NCBI RefSeq assembly: GCF_028807635.1
Contig: NZ_JARBAX010000002.1
Location: 1,178,001-1,242,000 of the forward strand
DNA length: 64,000 nt
Direction of reading: 5' to 3'
From: Streptomyces spiramyceticus
GTDB taxonomy: Bacteria; Actinomycetota; Actinomycetes; Streptomycetales; Streptomycetaceae
Both the position numbers and the translations under genes were made by a program. A model generated the notes under the pieces. The model worked only from the letters and a program-made list of their open reading frames with translations, ran no database searches and had not been told where the DNA came from. Shown here one piece after another: positions 43,410 through 52,119 of this stretch (positions within the stretch are counted from its first letter, which is position 1; each line of letters begins with the position of its first letter).

Positions 43410-44657
43410 ATGCCCATCCTTGCCATGGAGCCGGCTCCCGCGAGCGCGGGCACCCGGGAGCTCGGCCGTCGGCTTCAGCTGACCCGTGCCGCGCACTGGT
43501 GCGCGGGCAATCAGGGCGACCCGTACGCGCTGATTCTGCGCGCCGTCTCCGACCCCGAGCCGCTCGAACGGGAAATCTGCGCCGCCGGACCGTGGTTCCA
43601 CAGCGAACTGCTGGGCGCCTGGGTGACCGCGGACCCAGAGGTGGCGGCGGCTGTCCTGGCCGACCCACGTTTCGGCACGCTGGACCGGGCCGGCCGCCGT
43701 CCGGACGAGGAACTGCTGCCCCTCGCCGAGGCGTTCCCCCGCCACGAACGCGCGGAGCTCGTACGCCTGCGGGCGCTGGCCGACCCCGTACTCAACCGTT
43801 GCGCCCCGGCCGAGGCGCCCTGCGCGGCGCGCACCACCGCCCGCCGAGTGCTCCGCCGTCTCCTGCCAACCGGTGGCGCCGGGTTCGACCTCGTCACCGA
43901 GGTCGCCCGGCCGTACGCCGTCGAGCTGGTGCTCGGGTTCCTCGGAGTGCCGGACCGCGACCGCGACGCCGCCGCGCGGGCGCTCGCCGCCTGCGCCCCC
44001 CAGCTCGACGCCCGGCTGGCCCCGCAGATCCTGGCCGTCGCCCGGGAGTCCGCCGACGCCGTGCGGACCCTGGCCGACCTGGTCCCGGAGCTCGTCGCGG
44101 AGAAGCTGCGGGCCGTCGAGAGCGGCGGGCCCCGGCCCGACGACGTCCTCGCCCTCCTCCTGCGCGATGGCGTCGCACCCCGCGACGTCGAGCGCATCGC
44201 GCTGGTCCTCGCCATCGGCGCCCCCGAGCCGGCCGCCACCGCCGTCGCGCACACGGTGCACCGGCTGCTGGGCCGGCCGGGGGAGTGGGAAAGGGCCCGC
44301 CGGACCCCGGCCGCCGCGAGGGCCGTCGAGCAGACGCTGCGCCACCGCCCCCCGGCCCGGCTGGAGAGCAGGGTCGCGCACACCGACCTCGAACTCGGCG
44401 GCCGCCGGATCGCCGCCGACGAGCACATTGTGGTGCTGGCCGCCGCCGGACGGGAGACCCCGGGGCCGGAGCCGCTCGGCGGCCCGGACGGGCCGCACCT
44501 GGCGCTCGCCCTCCCGCTCATCCGCCTGGCCACCACCACCGCGGTCCAGGTCATGGCCGGCCGCCTGCCCGGACTGCGGGCCGAGGGCGCGCCGCTGACC
44601 CGGCCGCGTTCCCCGGTCGTAGGCGCCTGCGCCCGCCTCCGGGTCCACCCGGGATGA
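43410..44657 (+). CDS. tylM3: P450-like glycosyltransferase activator (TylM3/DesVIII/EryCII family)
   Basis: 415 residues with P450 fold features but without the heme-ligand Cys. Where a P450 would have FGxGxHxCxG, this protein has GGPDGPHLALALPL. That loss is the hallmark of the helper proteins that stabilise and activate the partner aminosugar glycosyltransferase. It lies 37 bases before the glycosyltransferase gene. The start ATG 43410 has AGAGGAAG upstream. Protein-protein role and lack of catalysis are inferred from the family. Confidence 0.9.
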   Translation: MPILAMEPAPASAGTRELGRRLQLTRAAHWCAGNQGDPYALILRAVSDPEPLEREICAAGPWFHSELLGAWVTADPEVAAAVLADPRFGTLDRAGRRPDEELLPLAEAFPRHERAELVRLRALADPVLNRCAPAEAPCAARTTARRVLRRLLPTGGAGFDLVTEVARPYAVELVLGFLGVPDRDRDAAARALAACAPQLDARLAPQILAVARESADAVRTLADLVPELVAEKLRAVESGGPRPDDVLALLLRDGVAPRDVERIALVLAIGAPEPAATAVAHTVHRLLGRPGEWERARRTPAAARAVEQTLRHRPPARLESRVAHTDLELGGRRIAADEHIVVLAAAGRETPGPEPLGGPDGPHLALALPLIRLATTTAVQVMAGRLPGLRAEGAPLTRPRSPVVGACARLRVHPG

Positions 44658-44694
44658 CCCCGCCCGTACACCCCCGTCCCAGACCGGAGTCACC

Positions 44695-45960
44695 GTGCGC
44701 GTCCTGCTGACCTCCCTCGCCCACAACACCCACTACTACAGCCTGGTGCCCCTGGCCTGGGCGCTGCGCGCAGCCGGGCACGAGGTACGGGTGGCGAGCC
44801 CGCCCTCGCTCACCGACGTCATCACCTCCACCGGCCTGACCGCCGTCCCCGTCGGCGACGACCGACCCGCCGCGGAGCTGCTCGCCGAGATGGGCAGCGA
44901 CCTCGTCCCCTACCAGCGGGGCTTCGAGTTCGGCGAGGTGGAGAGCGAGGAGGAGACCACCTGGGAGTATCTGCTCGGCCAGCAGAGCATGATGGCCGCC
45001 CTGTGCTTCGCCCCGTTCAACGGCGCCGCCACGATGGACGAGATCGTCGATTTCGCCCGTGGCTGGCGCCCCGACCTGGTCGTCTGGGAACCCTGGACCT
45101 ACGCGGGGCCGGTCGCGGCCCGCGCCTGCGGCGCCGCCCACGCCCGCATCCTCTGGGGCCCCGATGCCATCGGACGCTCCCGCCGGCGCTTCCTCGCAGC
45201 GCTCGAGCAGGTACCGGAGGAACTGCGCGAGGACCCCATCGCCGAATGGCTCGGCTGGACGCTCGACCGATACGGGTACGCCTTCGACGAACGCGACGTG
45301 CTCGGCCACTGGGTGATCGACCCGGGGCCCCGCAGCACCCGGCTCGACCTGGGGCAGACCATGGTGCCCATGTGCTATGTGCCCTACAACGGGCGCTCCG
45401 TGATCGAACCCTGGCTCGCCAAGAAGCCCGATCGCCCCCGCGTCTGCCTCACCCTCGGGGTGTCTGCCCGCGAGACCTACGGCCGCGACGCGGTCTCCTA
45501 CTCCGAACTGCTGGAGGCGCTGGGACGGCTGGACATCGAGGTGGTGGCCACCCTCGACGCCTCCCAGCGCGAGCGCCTCGGCGTCCTTCCCGACAACGTC
45601 GTACCGGTGGACTTCGTGCCGCTCGACGCGCTGCTGCCGAGCTGCGCCGCGATCATCCATCACGGCGGAGCGGGCACCTGGTCCACCGCCCTGCTCCACG
45701 GAGTGCCGCAGATCCTGCTGCCCTCGCTGTGGGACGCGCCGCTCAAGGCCCAGCAACTCCAGCGCCTCTCCGCCGGGTTCGACCTGCCCGCCGCGACCCT
45801 CACGGCACGCGGCCTGGCCGACGCGGTGCACACGGCCGTGCACGACCCCGCGATCAAAGCAGGCGCGCGGCGGCTCAGCGAGGAGATGCTCGCCGACCCC
45901 ACGCCTGCCGGGATCGTCCCCACCCTGGAGCGCCTCACCGCCCTGCACCGGGCGACCTGA
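44695..45960 (+). CDS. tylM2: Macrolide aminosugar glycosyltransferase (TylM2/DesVII family)
   Basis: 421-residue GT-B fold enzyme of family GT1. The N-terminus MRVLLTSLAHNTHYYSLVPL and the C-terminal donor-site block HHGGAGTWSTALLHGVPQ are characteristic of TylM2, DesVII and EryCIII. It should transfer mycaminose to the C5 hydroxyl of the lactone with the help of the preceding activator. Start is GTG 44695 with CGGAG 5 bases upstream. No second glycosyltransferase for a deoxysugar is in the window. Confidence 0.93.
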   Translation: MRVLLTSLAHNTHYYSLVPLAWALRAAGHEVRVASPPSLTDVITSTGLTAVPVGDDRPAAELLAEMGSDLVPYQRGFEFGEVESEEETTWEYLLGQQSMMAALCFAPFNGAATMDEIVDFARGWRPDLVVWEPWTYAGPVAARACGAAHARILWGPDAIGRSRRRFLAALEQVPEELREDPIAEWLGWTLDRYGYAFDERDVLGHWVIDPGPRSTRLDLGQTMVPMCYVPYNGRSVIEPWLAKKPDRPRVCLTLGVSARETYGRDAVSYSELLEALGRLDIEVVATLDASQRERLGVLPDNVVPVDFVPLDALLPSCAAIIHHGGAGTWSTALLHGVPQILLPSLWDAPLKAQQLQRLSAGFDLPAATLTARGLADAVHTAVHDPAIKAGARRLSEEMLADPTPAGIVPTLERLTALHRAT

Positions 45961-45988
45961 CGAAACGATCGAACGGAGTCCGTCCCCC

Positions 45989-47338
45989 ATGCCCGAAAGC
46001 CATGCCCAGAGCGCGCTGCTCGCCGCGATCACCGCGCCGGACCGCACCCCCGAGGACATCGCGGCGCTGCGCCTGCCCGAGTCCTTCCGGGCCGTGACCG
46101 TCCGCAAAGAGGACACCGACATGTTCCGCGGCATGACGAGCACGGACAAGGACCCGCGCAAGTCGCTGCGCGTCGACGAGGTGCCGCTGCCCGAACTGGG
46201 GCCCGGCGAGGCACTGATCGCGGTGATGGCCAGCTCCGTCAACTACAACACGGTCTGGTCGTCCATCTTCGAGCCGCTGCCGACCTTCGGCTTCCTGGAG
46301 CGCTACGGCCGCACATCGCCGTCGGCCGCCCGCCACGACCTGCCCTACCACATCCTCGGCTCCGACCTGGCCGGCGTGGTGCTGCGCACGGGCCCCGGGG
46401 TGAACGTCTGGAAGCCCGGCGACGAGGTCGTGGCGCACTGTCTGTCGGTGGAGTTGGAGAGCGCCGACGGGCACGACGACACCATGCTCGACCCGGCCCA
46501 GCGGATCTGGGGCTTCGAGACCAACTTCGGGGGCCTGGCCGAGGTGGCCCTCGTCAAGTCCAACCAGCTGATGCCCAAGGCAGCCCACCTCACCTGGGAG
46601 GAGGCGGCCGCGCCCGGTCTGGTCAACTCCACCGCGTACCGTCAGCTGGTCTCCCGCAACGGCGCCGGCATGAAGCAGGGCGACAACGTGCTGATCTGGG
46701 GCGCCAGCGGTGGTCTGGGCTCGTACGCCACCCAGCTCGCCCTCGCCGGCGGGGCCAATCCCGTCTGCGTGGTCTCCAGCGAGCGCAAGGCTCAGGTGTG
46801 CCGGGCCATGGGCGCTGAGGCCATCATCGACCGCTCCGCCGAGGACTACCGCTTCTGGACCGACGAGGACACCCAGAACCCGCGGGAGTGGAAGCGGTTC
46901 GGCGGCCGCATCAGGGAGCTGACCGGCGGCGAGGACGTCGACATCGTCTTCGAACACCCCGGCCGGGAGACCTTCGGGGCGTCCGTCTACGTCACCCGCA
47001 GGGGCGGCACGATCGTCACGTGCGCCTCCACCTCGGGCTTCCGCCACGAGTTCGACAACCGCTACCTGTGGATGCACCTCAAGCGCATCGTCGGAACCCA
47101 CTTCGCCAACTACCGCGAGGCGTGGGAGGCGAACCGACTCGTCGCCAAGGGGAAGATCCACCCCACGCTCTCCTGCACCTACCCGCTGGCCGACACCGCG
47201 CTCGCCGTGCACGACGTGCACAGCAACCTCCATCAGGGCAAGGTCGGCGTGCTGTGCCTGGCCCCGACGGAGGGGCTGGGCGTGCGCGACGAGGAGAAGC
47301 GCGCGAAGCACATCGACGCCATCAACCGGTTCCGCTGA
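45989..47338 (+). CDS. ccr: Crotonyl-CoA carboxylase/reductase
   Basis: 449-residue medium-chain reductase that makes ethylmalonyl-CoA from crotonyl-CoA, CO2 and NADPH. The nucleotide-binding WGASGGLGSYA block, VNYNTVWSSIFEP near the N-terminus and FEHPGRETFG are typical of Ccr. Ethylmalonyl-CoA is the extender expected for the TAGH-type AT of module 4, so its placement in the cluster supports that prediction. tylosin carries ccr in the same place, after tylM genes. It is the last gene of the plus-strand run and is followed by two strong hairpins. Confidence 0.95.
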   Translation: MPESHAQSALLAAITAPDRTPEDIAALRLPESFRAVTVRKEDTDMFRGMTSTDKDPRKSLRVDEVPLPELGPGEALIAVMASSVNYNTVWSSIFEPLPTFGFLERYGRTSPSAARHDLPYHILGSDLAGVVLRTGPGVNVWKPGDEVVAHCLSVELESADGHDDTMLDPAQRIWGFETNFGGLAEVALVKSNQLMPKAAHLTWEEAAAPGLVNSTAYRQLVSRNGAGMKQGDNVLIWGASGGLGSYATQLALAGGANPVCVVSSERKAQVCRAMGAEAIIDRSAEDYRFWTDEDTQNPREWKRFGGRIRELTGGEDVDIVFEHPGRETFGASVYVTRRGGTIVTCASTSGFRHEFDNRYLWMHLKRIVGTHFANYREAWEANRLVAKGKIHPTLSCTYPLADTALAVHDVHSNLHQGKVGVLCLAPTEGLGVRDEEKRAKHIDAINRFR

Positions 47339-47371
47339 CCGGTCGGGCGGGCCCTCCGGGGCGTTCCCGGT

Positions 47372-47401
47372 GCACGCCCTCGGATGCGTCCGAGGGCGTG
47401 C
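47372..47401. terminator. Hairpin after ccr
   Basis: A perfect 13-bp stem (GCACGCCCTCGGA at 47372-47384 pairing with 47389-47401) closes a TGCG loop. It stands 33 bases after the ccr stop and has no U-run, as is common in high-GC actinomycetes. Confidence 0.8.
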
Positions 47402-47475
47402 GGACGCTTGCCGTGCTGCTTCCGGTGCAGGGGCCCCTCGTCGCGGTACGGGGCCACCGCACGAGGTCCGCACAC

Positions 47476-47517
47476 GCTGCCGCCGCCGGCCTGTCGTAGC
47501 AGGCCGGCGGCGGCAGC
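47476..47517. terminator. Strong bidirectional hairpin between ccr and the O-methyltransferase gene
   Basis: A perfect 18-bp inverted repeat, 47476-47493 against 47500-47517, with a 6-base TCGTAG loop. It sits between two convergent genes and can stop transcription from both sides. The remaining intergenic bases (47518-47627) show nothing I can recognise. Confidence 0.82.
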
Positions 47518-47627
47518 CGATTCCAGCAGCGTCCCGGAGACGTCGCGAAGTCGCTTTGCACAGGCGGGCGTTGGCGCGAATCCGCCGTCGTTCACGACGT
47601 TGCGTCTGCGCCCCACGCCGTGCGATC

Positions 47628-48302
47628 TCACTCCCGTCGGCGGGCCAGCGTGATCCCGTCGGCGATCGTCAGCAACGCGATGTCCACGCGTTCGTCGTCG
47701 CGCAGCAGGTCGTTGAGCCTGCGCACGGCGACGGTGTCGGCGTCGTCGACGGCGGGATCGGCCACCCGGCCGAAGAACAGCGTGTTGTCGATCGCCACCA
47801 GCCCGCCGGGGCGGACCAGCGCCAGCGCCTGCTCGTAGTAGTGCGGGTACCCGGTCTTGTCGGCGTCGACGAAGACCAGGTCGAACACGCCGTCCCCCTC
47901 GTGCTCGCGCAGCTCGGCGAGGGTTCGGGCGGCGTCGCCGACGCGCAGGTCGATCAGGGAGTCCACCCCGGCCCGCCGCCAGAACGGGGCGCCCACGCCG
48001 GGCCACTTGTCGCTGATGTCACAGGTGACGATTCTGCCGTCGGCGGGCAGTGCTCGCGCCATGCACAGCGTGCTGTAGCCGGTGAACGTGCCGATCTCCA
48101 GCACGCGCCGGGCGCCGACGAGCCGGATCAGCAGGGCGAGGAACTGTGCCTCCTCGGGCATGATCTGCATGGCCCGGCCCCCGGGAAGCCCCGCGGTTAC
48201 CCCGTGCAGTTCACGCAGCAGGCCGTCGTCCCGCAGCGCGACGCTCCGGGCGTATTCCAGCAGCGCTGGGCTGAGAGCGGTCTGGTCTGCCACGCTCATC
48301 AT
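47628..48302 (-). CDS. mdmC: MdmC/FkbG-type O-methyltransferase
   Basis: 224-residue SAM-dependent O-methyltransferase of the catechol/caffeoyl-CoA family. It has the SAM motif [12 protein letters not shown] and the metal/substrate acid in [14 protein letters not shown]. Within macrolide clusters this family is represented by MdmC (midecamycin) and FkbG (FK520), linked to O-methylation of the glycolate-type extender or the C4 hydroxyl. No other methoxymalonyl-ACP genes (FkbH, I, J, K types) are in the window, so they would have to lie elsewhere, or the enzyme acts after the PKS. The start ATG overlaps the acyltransferase stop (ATGA). Confidence 0.85.
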   Translation of the reverse strand: MMSVADQTALSPALLEYARSVALRDDGLLRELHGVTAGLPGGRAMQIMPEEAQFLALLIRLVGARRVLEIGTFTGYSTLCMARALPADGRIVTCDISDKWPGVGAPFWRRAGVDSLIDLRVGDAARTLAELREHEGDGVFDLVFVDADKTGYPHYYEQALALVRPGGLVAIDNTLFFGRVADPAVDDADTVAVRRLNDLLRDDERVDIALLTIADGITLARRRE

Positions 48303-49525
48303 CCTTTCGGGGAGAGCTCGTTCGTCACGTCGGGCGTGTGCGTGACGACTGGTACGCCCGTGACGTCGGGGCCGGGCGAACTTCGGGGCGCAGGGGCGGT
48401 GCCGGGCTTCGGGACGGCGGAGGGCGTGCGGCTGCCGAACAGTCGCATGCAGGGCTGCTCGACGACGGTGTGCAGCAGCCCGCCGACCAGGATCGCGACC
48501 ATCAGCATCGCCAGGGACAGAGCGATCGCGGCCGGGGTGCTCCACTGGCGCTCGTATCCCGACTCGCCGCCCATCAGTCGGTGTCCGTAGCGGATGACCA
48601 TGAAATGGACCAGATAGAAGGCGAAGGACCACTGGCCCAGCCGCACCAGCATCGCGGAGCGCAGCCCCGTGCGCCGACCGTGCACATCGGCGTCGGCCAG
48701 GGCGGTGATCAGCAGGGCGGCGGGCACGATGGAGCACGCGGCGAGAGTGAACATCGGGGGCACCACCTGGGTGAGGCCGTAACTCGCGGCGAGCAGCAGC
48801 GTGCAGGTCCCCGCCCGTGGGCCCCGCCACACGCCTGCGCGCAGGATCAGCGCCATCACGATGCCGAGGACGAATTCCAGCATCCGCACCGGCGGCAGCC
48901 AGTACGCGAACCACACCTCGTTGAGCGGCATCCCGGGGGCCGCCTCCTCGCTCGCCGGGAGCAGGCCCGTCACGAACGGCACACACATCACGGCCGTGGC
49001 GATCCCGGCGGCGCACCACCACAGTCGCCCCACCGGAATCTTCCGCACCAGCCGATACCACAGCGGGAACGACAGATAGAAGGCGAGTTCACAGGAGAGC
49101 GACCAGCTCGGCGTGTTGAAACTGGCCGCAAGGGACGCGTCGGGAAGCCAGGACTGCACCAGCAGGATATTGGGCACCAGGCCGTCCCACACGGAGCCAC
49201 CGGGAAGGACCGGTTCCGAGAGGGAGAAGATGATCAGGGCCGCAATGCCGAACGTGACGATGTGCAGCGGATAGATCTTCGCGATGCGGCGCCGCCAGAA
49301 AGTCGGGGTGGAGTCCTCGTCGCGGGCCGACCACGCCAGAACGAAGCCACTCAGTATGAAGAAGACCGAGACCGCCATCGAGCCGAGCGTGGTGATGTGC
49401 AGCAGTGCGCTGCCGACCTGCTGGTCGGCGAAGAAGCCCTGTTGGGCGATGTGGCAGGCGAATACTGTCAACGCCGCGTACCAGCGGAGGCCGGTGAGCG
49501 ACGACAGATCGACGCGATGGAGCAC
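48299..49525 (-). CDS. mdmB: MdmB/AcyA-type macrolide 3-O-acyltransferase (integral membrane)
   Basis: 408-residue acyltransferase-3 family membrane protein with about ten hydrophobic helices. The N-terminus [28 protein letters not shown] and the [16 protein letters not shown] block are signatures of the family and resemble MdmB and AcyA, which acylate the 3-hydroxyl of 16-membered macrolides from acyl-CoA. Start GTG 49525 is chosen because GAGGAG lies about 10 bases before it and the conserved N-terminus begins there; the frame is open upstream without a conserved sequence. The C-terminal 50 residues are Pro/Thr-rich and cytoplasmic-like. The gene is next to mdmC and erm-type genes, the same trio known as mdmABC in midecamycin. 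Confidence 0.86.
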   Translation of the reverse strand: MLHRVDLSSLTGLRWYAALTVFACHIAQQGFFADQQVGSALLHITTLGSMAVSVFFILSGFVLAWSARDEDSTPTFWRRRIAKIYPLHIVTFGIAALIIFSLSEPVLPGGSVWDGLVPNILLVQSWLPDASLAASFNTPSWSLSCELAFYLSFPLWYRLVRKIPVGRLWWCAAGIATAVMCVPFVTGLLPASEEAAPGMPLNEVWFAYWLPPVRMLEFVLGIVMALILRAGVWRGPRAGTCTLLLAASYGLTQVVPPMFTLAACSIVPAALLITALADADVHGRRTGLRSAMLVRLGQWSFAFYLVHFMVIRYGHRLMGGESGYERQWSTPAAIALSLAMLMVAILVGGLLHTVVEQPCMRLFGSRTPSAVPKPGTAPAPRSSPGPDVTGVPVVTHTPDVTNELSPKG

Positions 49526-49754
49526 TGGATTCTCGCTCCTCTTTCGGGATGGGGACTGAGGCCGGGGTGACCGCAGGGAATGGGCTGGGTCATCCTGGGG
49601 CGCGGTGCGTTCGGCCGACAACATGGAGATGACACAGTCAGCGGCCACCGGCCGCGCCGGCCCGGCGCCCGTTGAACCTGACGAAGTCGGCCAGGATTCA
49701 TTCCCGTTCGGCTCACGGCGTTGGCCGTCGCAGTCGAGACTGTGGTGAATCACC

Positions 49755-49853
49755 ATGAGCCCGTGGGAACGCCGTTACGGCCCGGACAGGCGCCGGGCCG
49801 TAACGCGCCGGGCCGGGCTCGAATGCCCCGGAATTCGTGGATCGTCCGGATGA
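49755..49853 (+). other. Candidate 32-codon leader peptide ORF
   Basis: The ORF begins MSPWERRYGP, is Arg-rich and ends at TGA 49851-49853. Its ribosome site is weak (GGTGA). Its only distinction is position, with the hairpin at 49774-49804 inside it, upstream of the resistance gene. Chance occurrence cannot be excluded. Confidence 0.3.
49774..49804 (+). promoter_or_regulatory. Hairpin in the erm leader
   Basis: A perfect 12-bp stem, GTTACGGCCCGG (49774-49785) with 49793-49804, and a 7-base loop. It lies about 200 bases upstream of the methyltransferase start and could act as an attenuator or factor-independent terminator. Confidence 0.55.
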
Positions 49854-49994
49854 TTCGCCGACAATGCCGGTTCGCACGGCAGTCACCAGTCGGTCCCGAA
49901 GGGCTCGTCGGCCGATGTCGTGATCGGGTCCGAGGATGGCCGAATTCCGTTGGGCATACCGGTTGTTGATGGATCATTGGGTGAGGGGTTGGTA

Positions 49995-50009
49995 ATGTCG
50001 CCCGGGTGA
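49995..50009 (+). other. Four-codon mini-ORF (MSPG) overlapping the erm start
   Basis: GAGGGG (49983-49988) is spaced 6 bases from ATG 49995. The frame reads four codons and stops at TGA 50007-50009, which overlaps the GTG start of the methyltransferase (GTGA). The good ribosome site therefore serves the mini-ORF, and the resistance gene would depend on reinitiation or coupling. Confidence 0.5.
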
Positions 50010-50854
50010 AATCGAAATCCCCACGGCCGCCGCGATCCGCCTCCGCTCCCGCTGCGTCGCGCTGCGTCGCGCGGAGGGAATGGGGTCAGAATTTCTTCCG
50101 GGCAGCCGCTGCAGCCTGCAGGTTCTCCGCTCAGCTGGACAGCTCGGATGCCATCGCGCCCGGTTCGCCGAATGACCTTCTGACCGTCGAGATAGGCGCG
50201 GGATCCGGCCGGGTGACCAAAGCGCTCGCATCGACCGGAAGTCCCTTACTCGCGGTGGAAATCGACACCCAATGGGCCCGTCGGCTGGCCGCCGAATCGC
50301 TGCCCGATGTCACGGTGGTGAACGAGGACTTTCTGACACTGCAATTGCCAGGGCAGCCGGTCCGGTTGATTGGCAATCTGCCCTTTGTCTCCGGCACCAA
50401 GATACTGAGACGTTGCCTGGAGTTGGGTCCGGACCGGATGCGCCAGGGCGTGTTCCTGCTTCAGCGCGAGTATGTGGGAAAGCGGACCGGAGCCTGGGGC
50501 GGAAATCTCTTCAACGCCCAGTGGGAGCCGTGGTACGCGTTTGAGAAAGGGCTGGCCTTCTCGCGACAGGAGTTCAACCCCGTGCCGCGCGCCGATACCC
50601 AGACATTGATGGTGACCCCCCATCGCAAGCCGCCCGTGCCCTGGCGTGAGCGCACCGCCTATCAGCGGTTCACCCAGCAGGTCTTCGACACCGGCCAGAT
50701 GACGATAGGCGAGGCCGCGCGAAAGGTGCTGCGCCGCGGACACGCCCAGTTCGTGCGCGGCGCGGGGGTGCGGCCCGCCGATCGGGTCAAGGACCTCACG
50801 GTCCCGGAGTGGACCGCGCTGTTCCGCGCACACCAACGGACGGCCGACTGCTGA
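50006..50854 (+). CDS. Erm-type 23S rRNA adenine-N6 methyltransferase (self-resistance)
   Basis: 282 residues. A basic, Arg/Ser/Ala-rich N-terminus is followed by the Erm/KsgA fold: WGQNFF, SAM motif EIGAGSGRVT, DFLTL and the catalytic GNLPFVSGTKI. It should methylate A2058 of 23S rRNA and protect the producer from its macrolide. Leu81 is encoded by TTA (50246), so translation should also depend on bldA. Start GTG 50006 overlaps the mini-ORF stop. The next gene on its right is convergent and separated by a hairpin. Mono- versus dimethylation cannot be told from the sequence. Confidence 0.92.
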   Translation: MKSKSPRPPRSASAPAASRCVARREWGQNFFRAAAAACRFSAQLDSSDAIAPGSPNDLLTVEIGAGSGRVTKALASTGSPLLAVEIDTQWARRLAAESLPDVTVVNEDFLTLQLPGQPVRLIGNLPFVSGTKILRRCLELGPDRMRQGVFLLQREYVGKRTGAWGGNLFNAQWEPWYAFEKGLAFSRQEFNPVPRADTQTLMVTPHRKPPVPWRERTAYQRFTQQVFDTGQMTIGEAARKVLRRGHAQFVRGAGVRPADRVKDLTVPEWTALFRAHQRTADC

Positions 50855-50964
50855 TGCTTCGTGGGCCCGCTCTCCGAGTTCCGGCACTTCGGAGCCCGTA
50901 TTCCGGGGGCCGGCGTTCCCGCAGCCCGGACCTGTGGACGCTCGGACCTGTGGACCTCGGGGAG

Positions 50965-51007
50965 GGGGAACCGGCTGCGTACGAAAGCCCATACGCAGCC
51001 GGTCCCC
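50965..51007. terminator. Bidirectional terminator hairpin, likely right edge of the macrolide cluster
   Basis: Left arm GGGGAACCGGCTGCGTA (50965-50981) pairs with 50992-51007 over 16 bp with one bulged A; the loop is 10 bases. It separates the plus-strand erm gene from the minus-strand DUF6243 gene. A direct repeat CGGACCTGTGGAC (from 50930 and 50944) precedes it. Confidence 0.8.
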
Positions 51008-51021
51008 TCAGGTGGAGGCCT

Positions 51022-51207
51022 TCACGACGAGGGGGTCTGCTTGGTGGACCGCGCTTCCTTGAGTTTGCGCAGCAGCTCCCGCTTCTGCTCCTGCGGGCTG
51101 ATGCCGCCGCCGGGAATTCCGCCCGAGTTCCCGCCGCGCATCGCGCTGCGGGAGAGGTTCGAGCGGGTGCCGCCGAGGCCCAGCATCTTCTTTGCTCCCT
51201 TGGCCAT
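51022..51207 (-). CDS. DUF6243-type small protein
   Basis: A 61-residue basic protein starting MAKGAKKMLGLGGTRSNLSR with a Gly-rich middle and a helical C-terminus (SPQEQKRELLRKLKEAR). This pattern matches a small family common in Streptomyces of unknown function. Start ATG 51207 is preceded by AGGAGAAGCCC. It is divergent from the TetR gene and shares the palindromic operator region, so that regulator may control it. Confidence 0.78.
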   Translation of the reverse strand: MAKGAKKMLGLGGTRSNLSRSAMRGGNSGGIPGGGISPQEQKRELLRKLKEARSTKQTPSS

Positions 51208-51264
51208 GGGCTTCTCCTGTCGTCGGTGAGCCGAGGCGTTGCGTCTCGGTACATCCATGAGCTT

Positions 51265-51303
51265 CGACGATACGTATCGTCTTGTCAAGACGATACGTAT
51301 CGG
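51265..51303. promoter_or_regulatory. Palindromic operator pair in the DUF6243-TetR intergenic region
   Basis: Two palindromes share the core CGATACGTATCG: ACGATACGTATCGT at 51267-51280 and CGATACGTATCG at 51291-51302, with centres about 23 bases apart. The shape and position are typical of a TetR-family operator read by the adjacent regulator. TTGTCA (51283-51288) between them could be a -35 box. Confidence 0.75.
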
Positions 51304-51328
51304 TTCGTCGAGGTCTATGCTGTGGACC

Positions 51329-51931
51329 ATGTCCTCCCACCGCGCACCTGAAACCGCCCACCGCAGTCGCCGCGCACACCGTGCGATCCTGGGCGCCACG
51401 CTGGAACTCGTTCACGAGGTCGGATATCCCAGAGTGACCATCGAAGGGGTCGCTGCCAGGGCAGGCGTCGGCAAACAGACCATCTACCGCCGGTGGCCCT
51501 CCAAGGCGGCCATCCTCCGGGACGCGGTCGTCTCCCTGACCGAGGACATCGCGCGGGCCGGGGGCGCTGTCCGCGACACCGGCGATCTGGAGGCCGATCT
51601 CAAGGCCGTTCTCCGGTCCGCTGTCGACACCATGACCGACCCGGGGTACGACGTGCCCGCCCGCGCCCTCGTCGCCGCGGGCATAGCCGACCCTGCGCTC
51701 GGCAAGGAGCTGACGGCGCGCCTGGTGGAGCCCCCGTTACGGCTCTGCCTGGAGCGCTTGGGCTCTGCCCGGGGGGCCGGTCAGATCGCGCAGGACGTCG
51801 ATCCGCGGATCGCTGTGCTGATGCTGGCCGGGCCCGTCGCCCAGCACTGGCTGATGGGCGACGGGCCCCTCACGCACGAATACACCGACGCCCTCGTCGA
51901 CCTCGCGCTCCGCGGCCTGGCGCCGCGCTGA
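51329..51931 (+). CDS. TetR-family transcriptional regulator
   Basis: 200 residues. The N-terminal helix-turn-helix reads VTIEGVAARAGVGKQTIYRRW, followed by SKAAILRDAV. The C-terminal ligand domain resembles TetR_C_11-type Streptomyces repressors. An ATG at 51317 is an alternative start four residues upstream. Leu137 is encoded by TTA (51737). It lies outside the hairpin that bounds the macrolide locus, so a role there is not supported; autoregulation through the palindromes at 51265-51303 is likely. Confidence 0.9.
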   Translation: MSSHRAPETAHRSRRAHRAILGATLELVHEVGYPRVTIEGVAARAGVGKQTIYRRWPSKAAILRDAVVSLTEDIARAGGAVRDTGDLEADLKAVLRSAVDTMTDPGYDVPARALVAAGIADPALGKELTARLVEPPLRLCLERLGSARGAGQIAQDVDPRIAVLMLAGPVAQHWLMGDGPLTHEYTDALVDLALRGLAPR

Positions 51932-52119
51932 GGCCGGAGACGCGGTTGAGCCGATGCCGATGCCGACGCCGACGGTGCCCGCGGTCGTCGGTGGTGCTCG
52001 TGGTGACGGCTCGTACGGGGAAGGCGAAGCAGGCGCGGTACGGATCCACCAACCCGTACCGCGCCCTGCTCGACCACAGCCGCCGCGCCCCTCGGCCCCG
52101 GCGGCGCCACCGGGGCCCC

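Larger units (their letters stand above)
49526..50005. promoter_or_regulatory. Divergent region and leader of the rRNA methyltransferase gene
   Basis: 480 bases between the acyltransferase and Erm-type genes. It must hold promoters in both directions. It contains a short ORF with a hairpin inside it (49755-49853) and a four-codon mini-ORF (49995-50009) overlapping the methyltransferase start. This arrangement resembles attenuated macrolide-resistance leaders, but inducibility is only inferred. Confidence 0.5.

Noticed and set aside
43410..44657. Calling this protein a functional cytochrome P450
   Set aside because: No heme-ligand cysteine is present in the expected loop, and the position directly before the glycosyltransferase fits the helper family.
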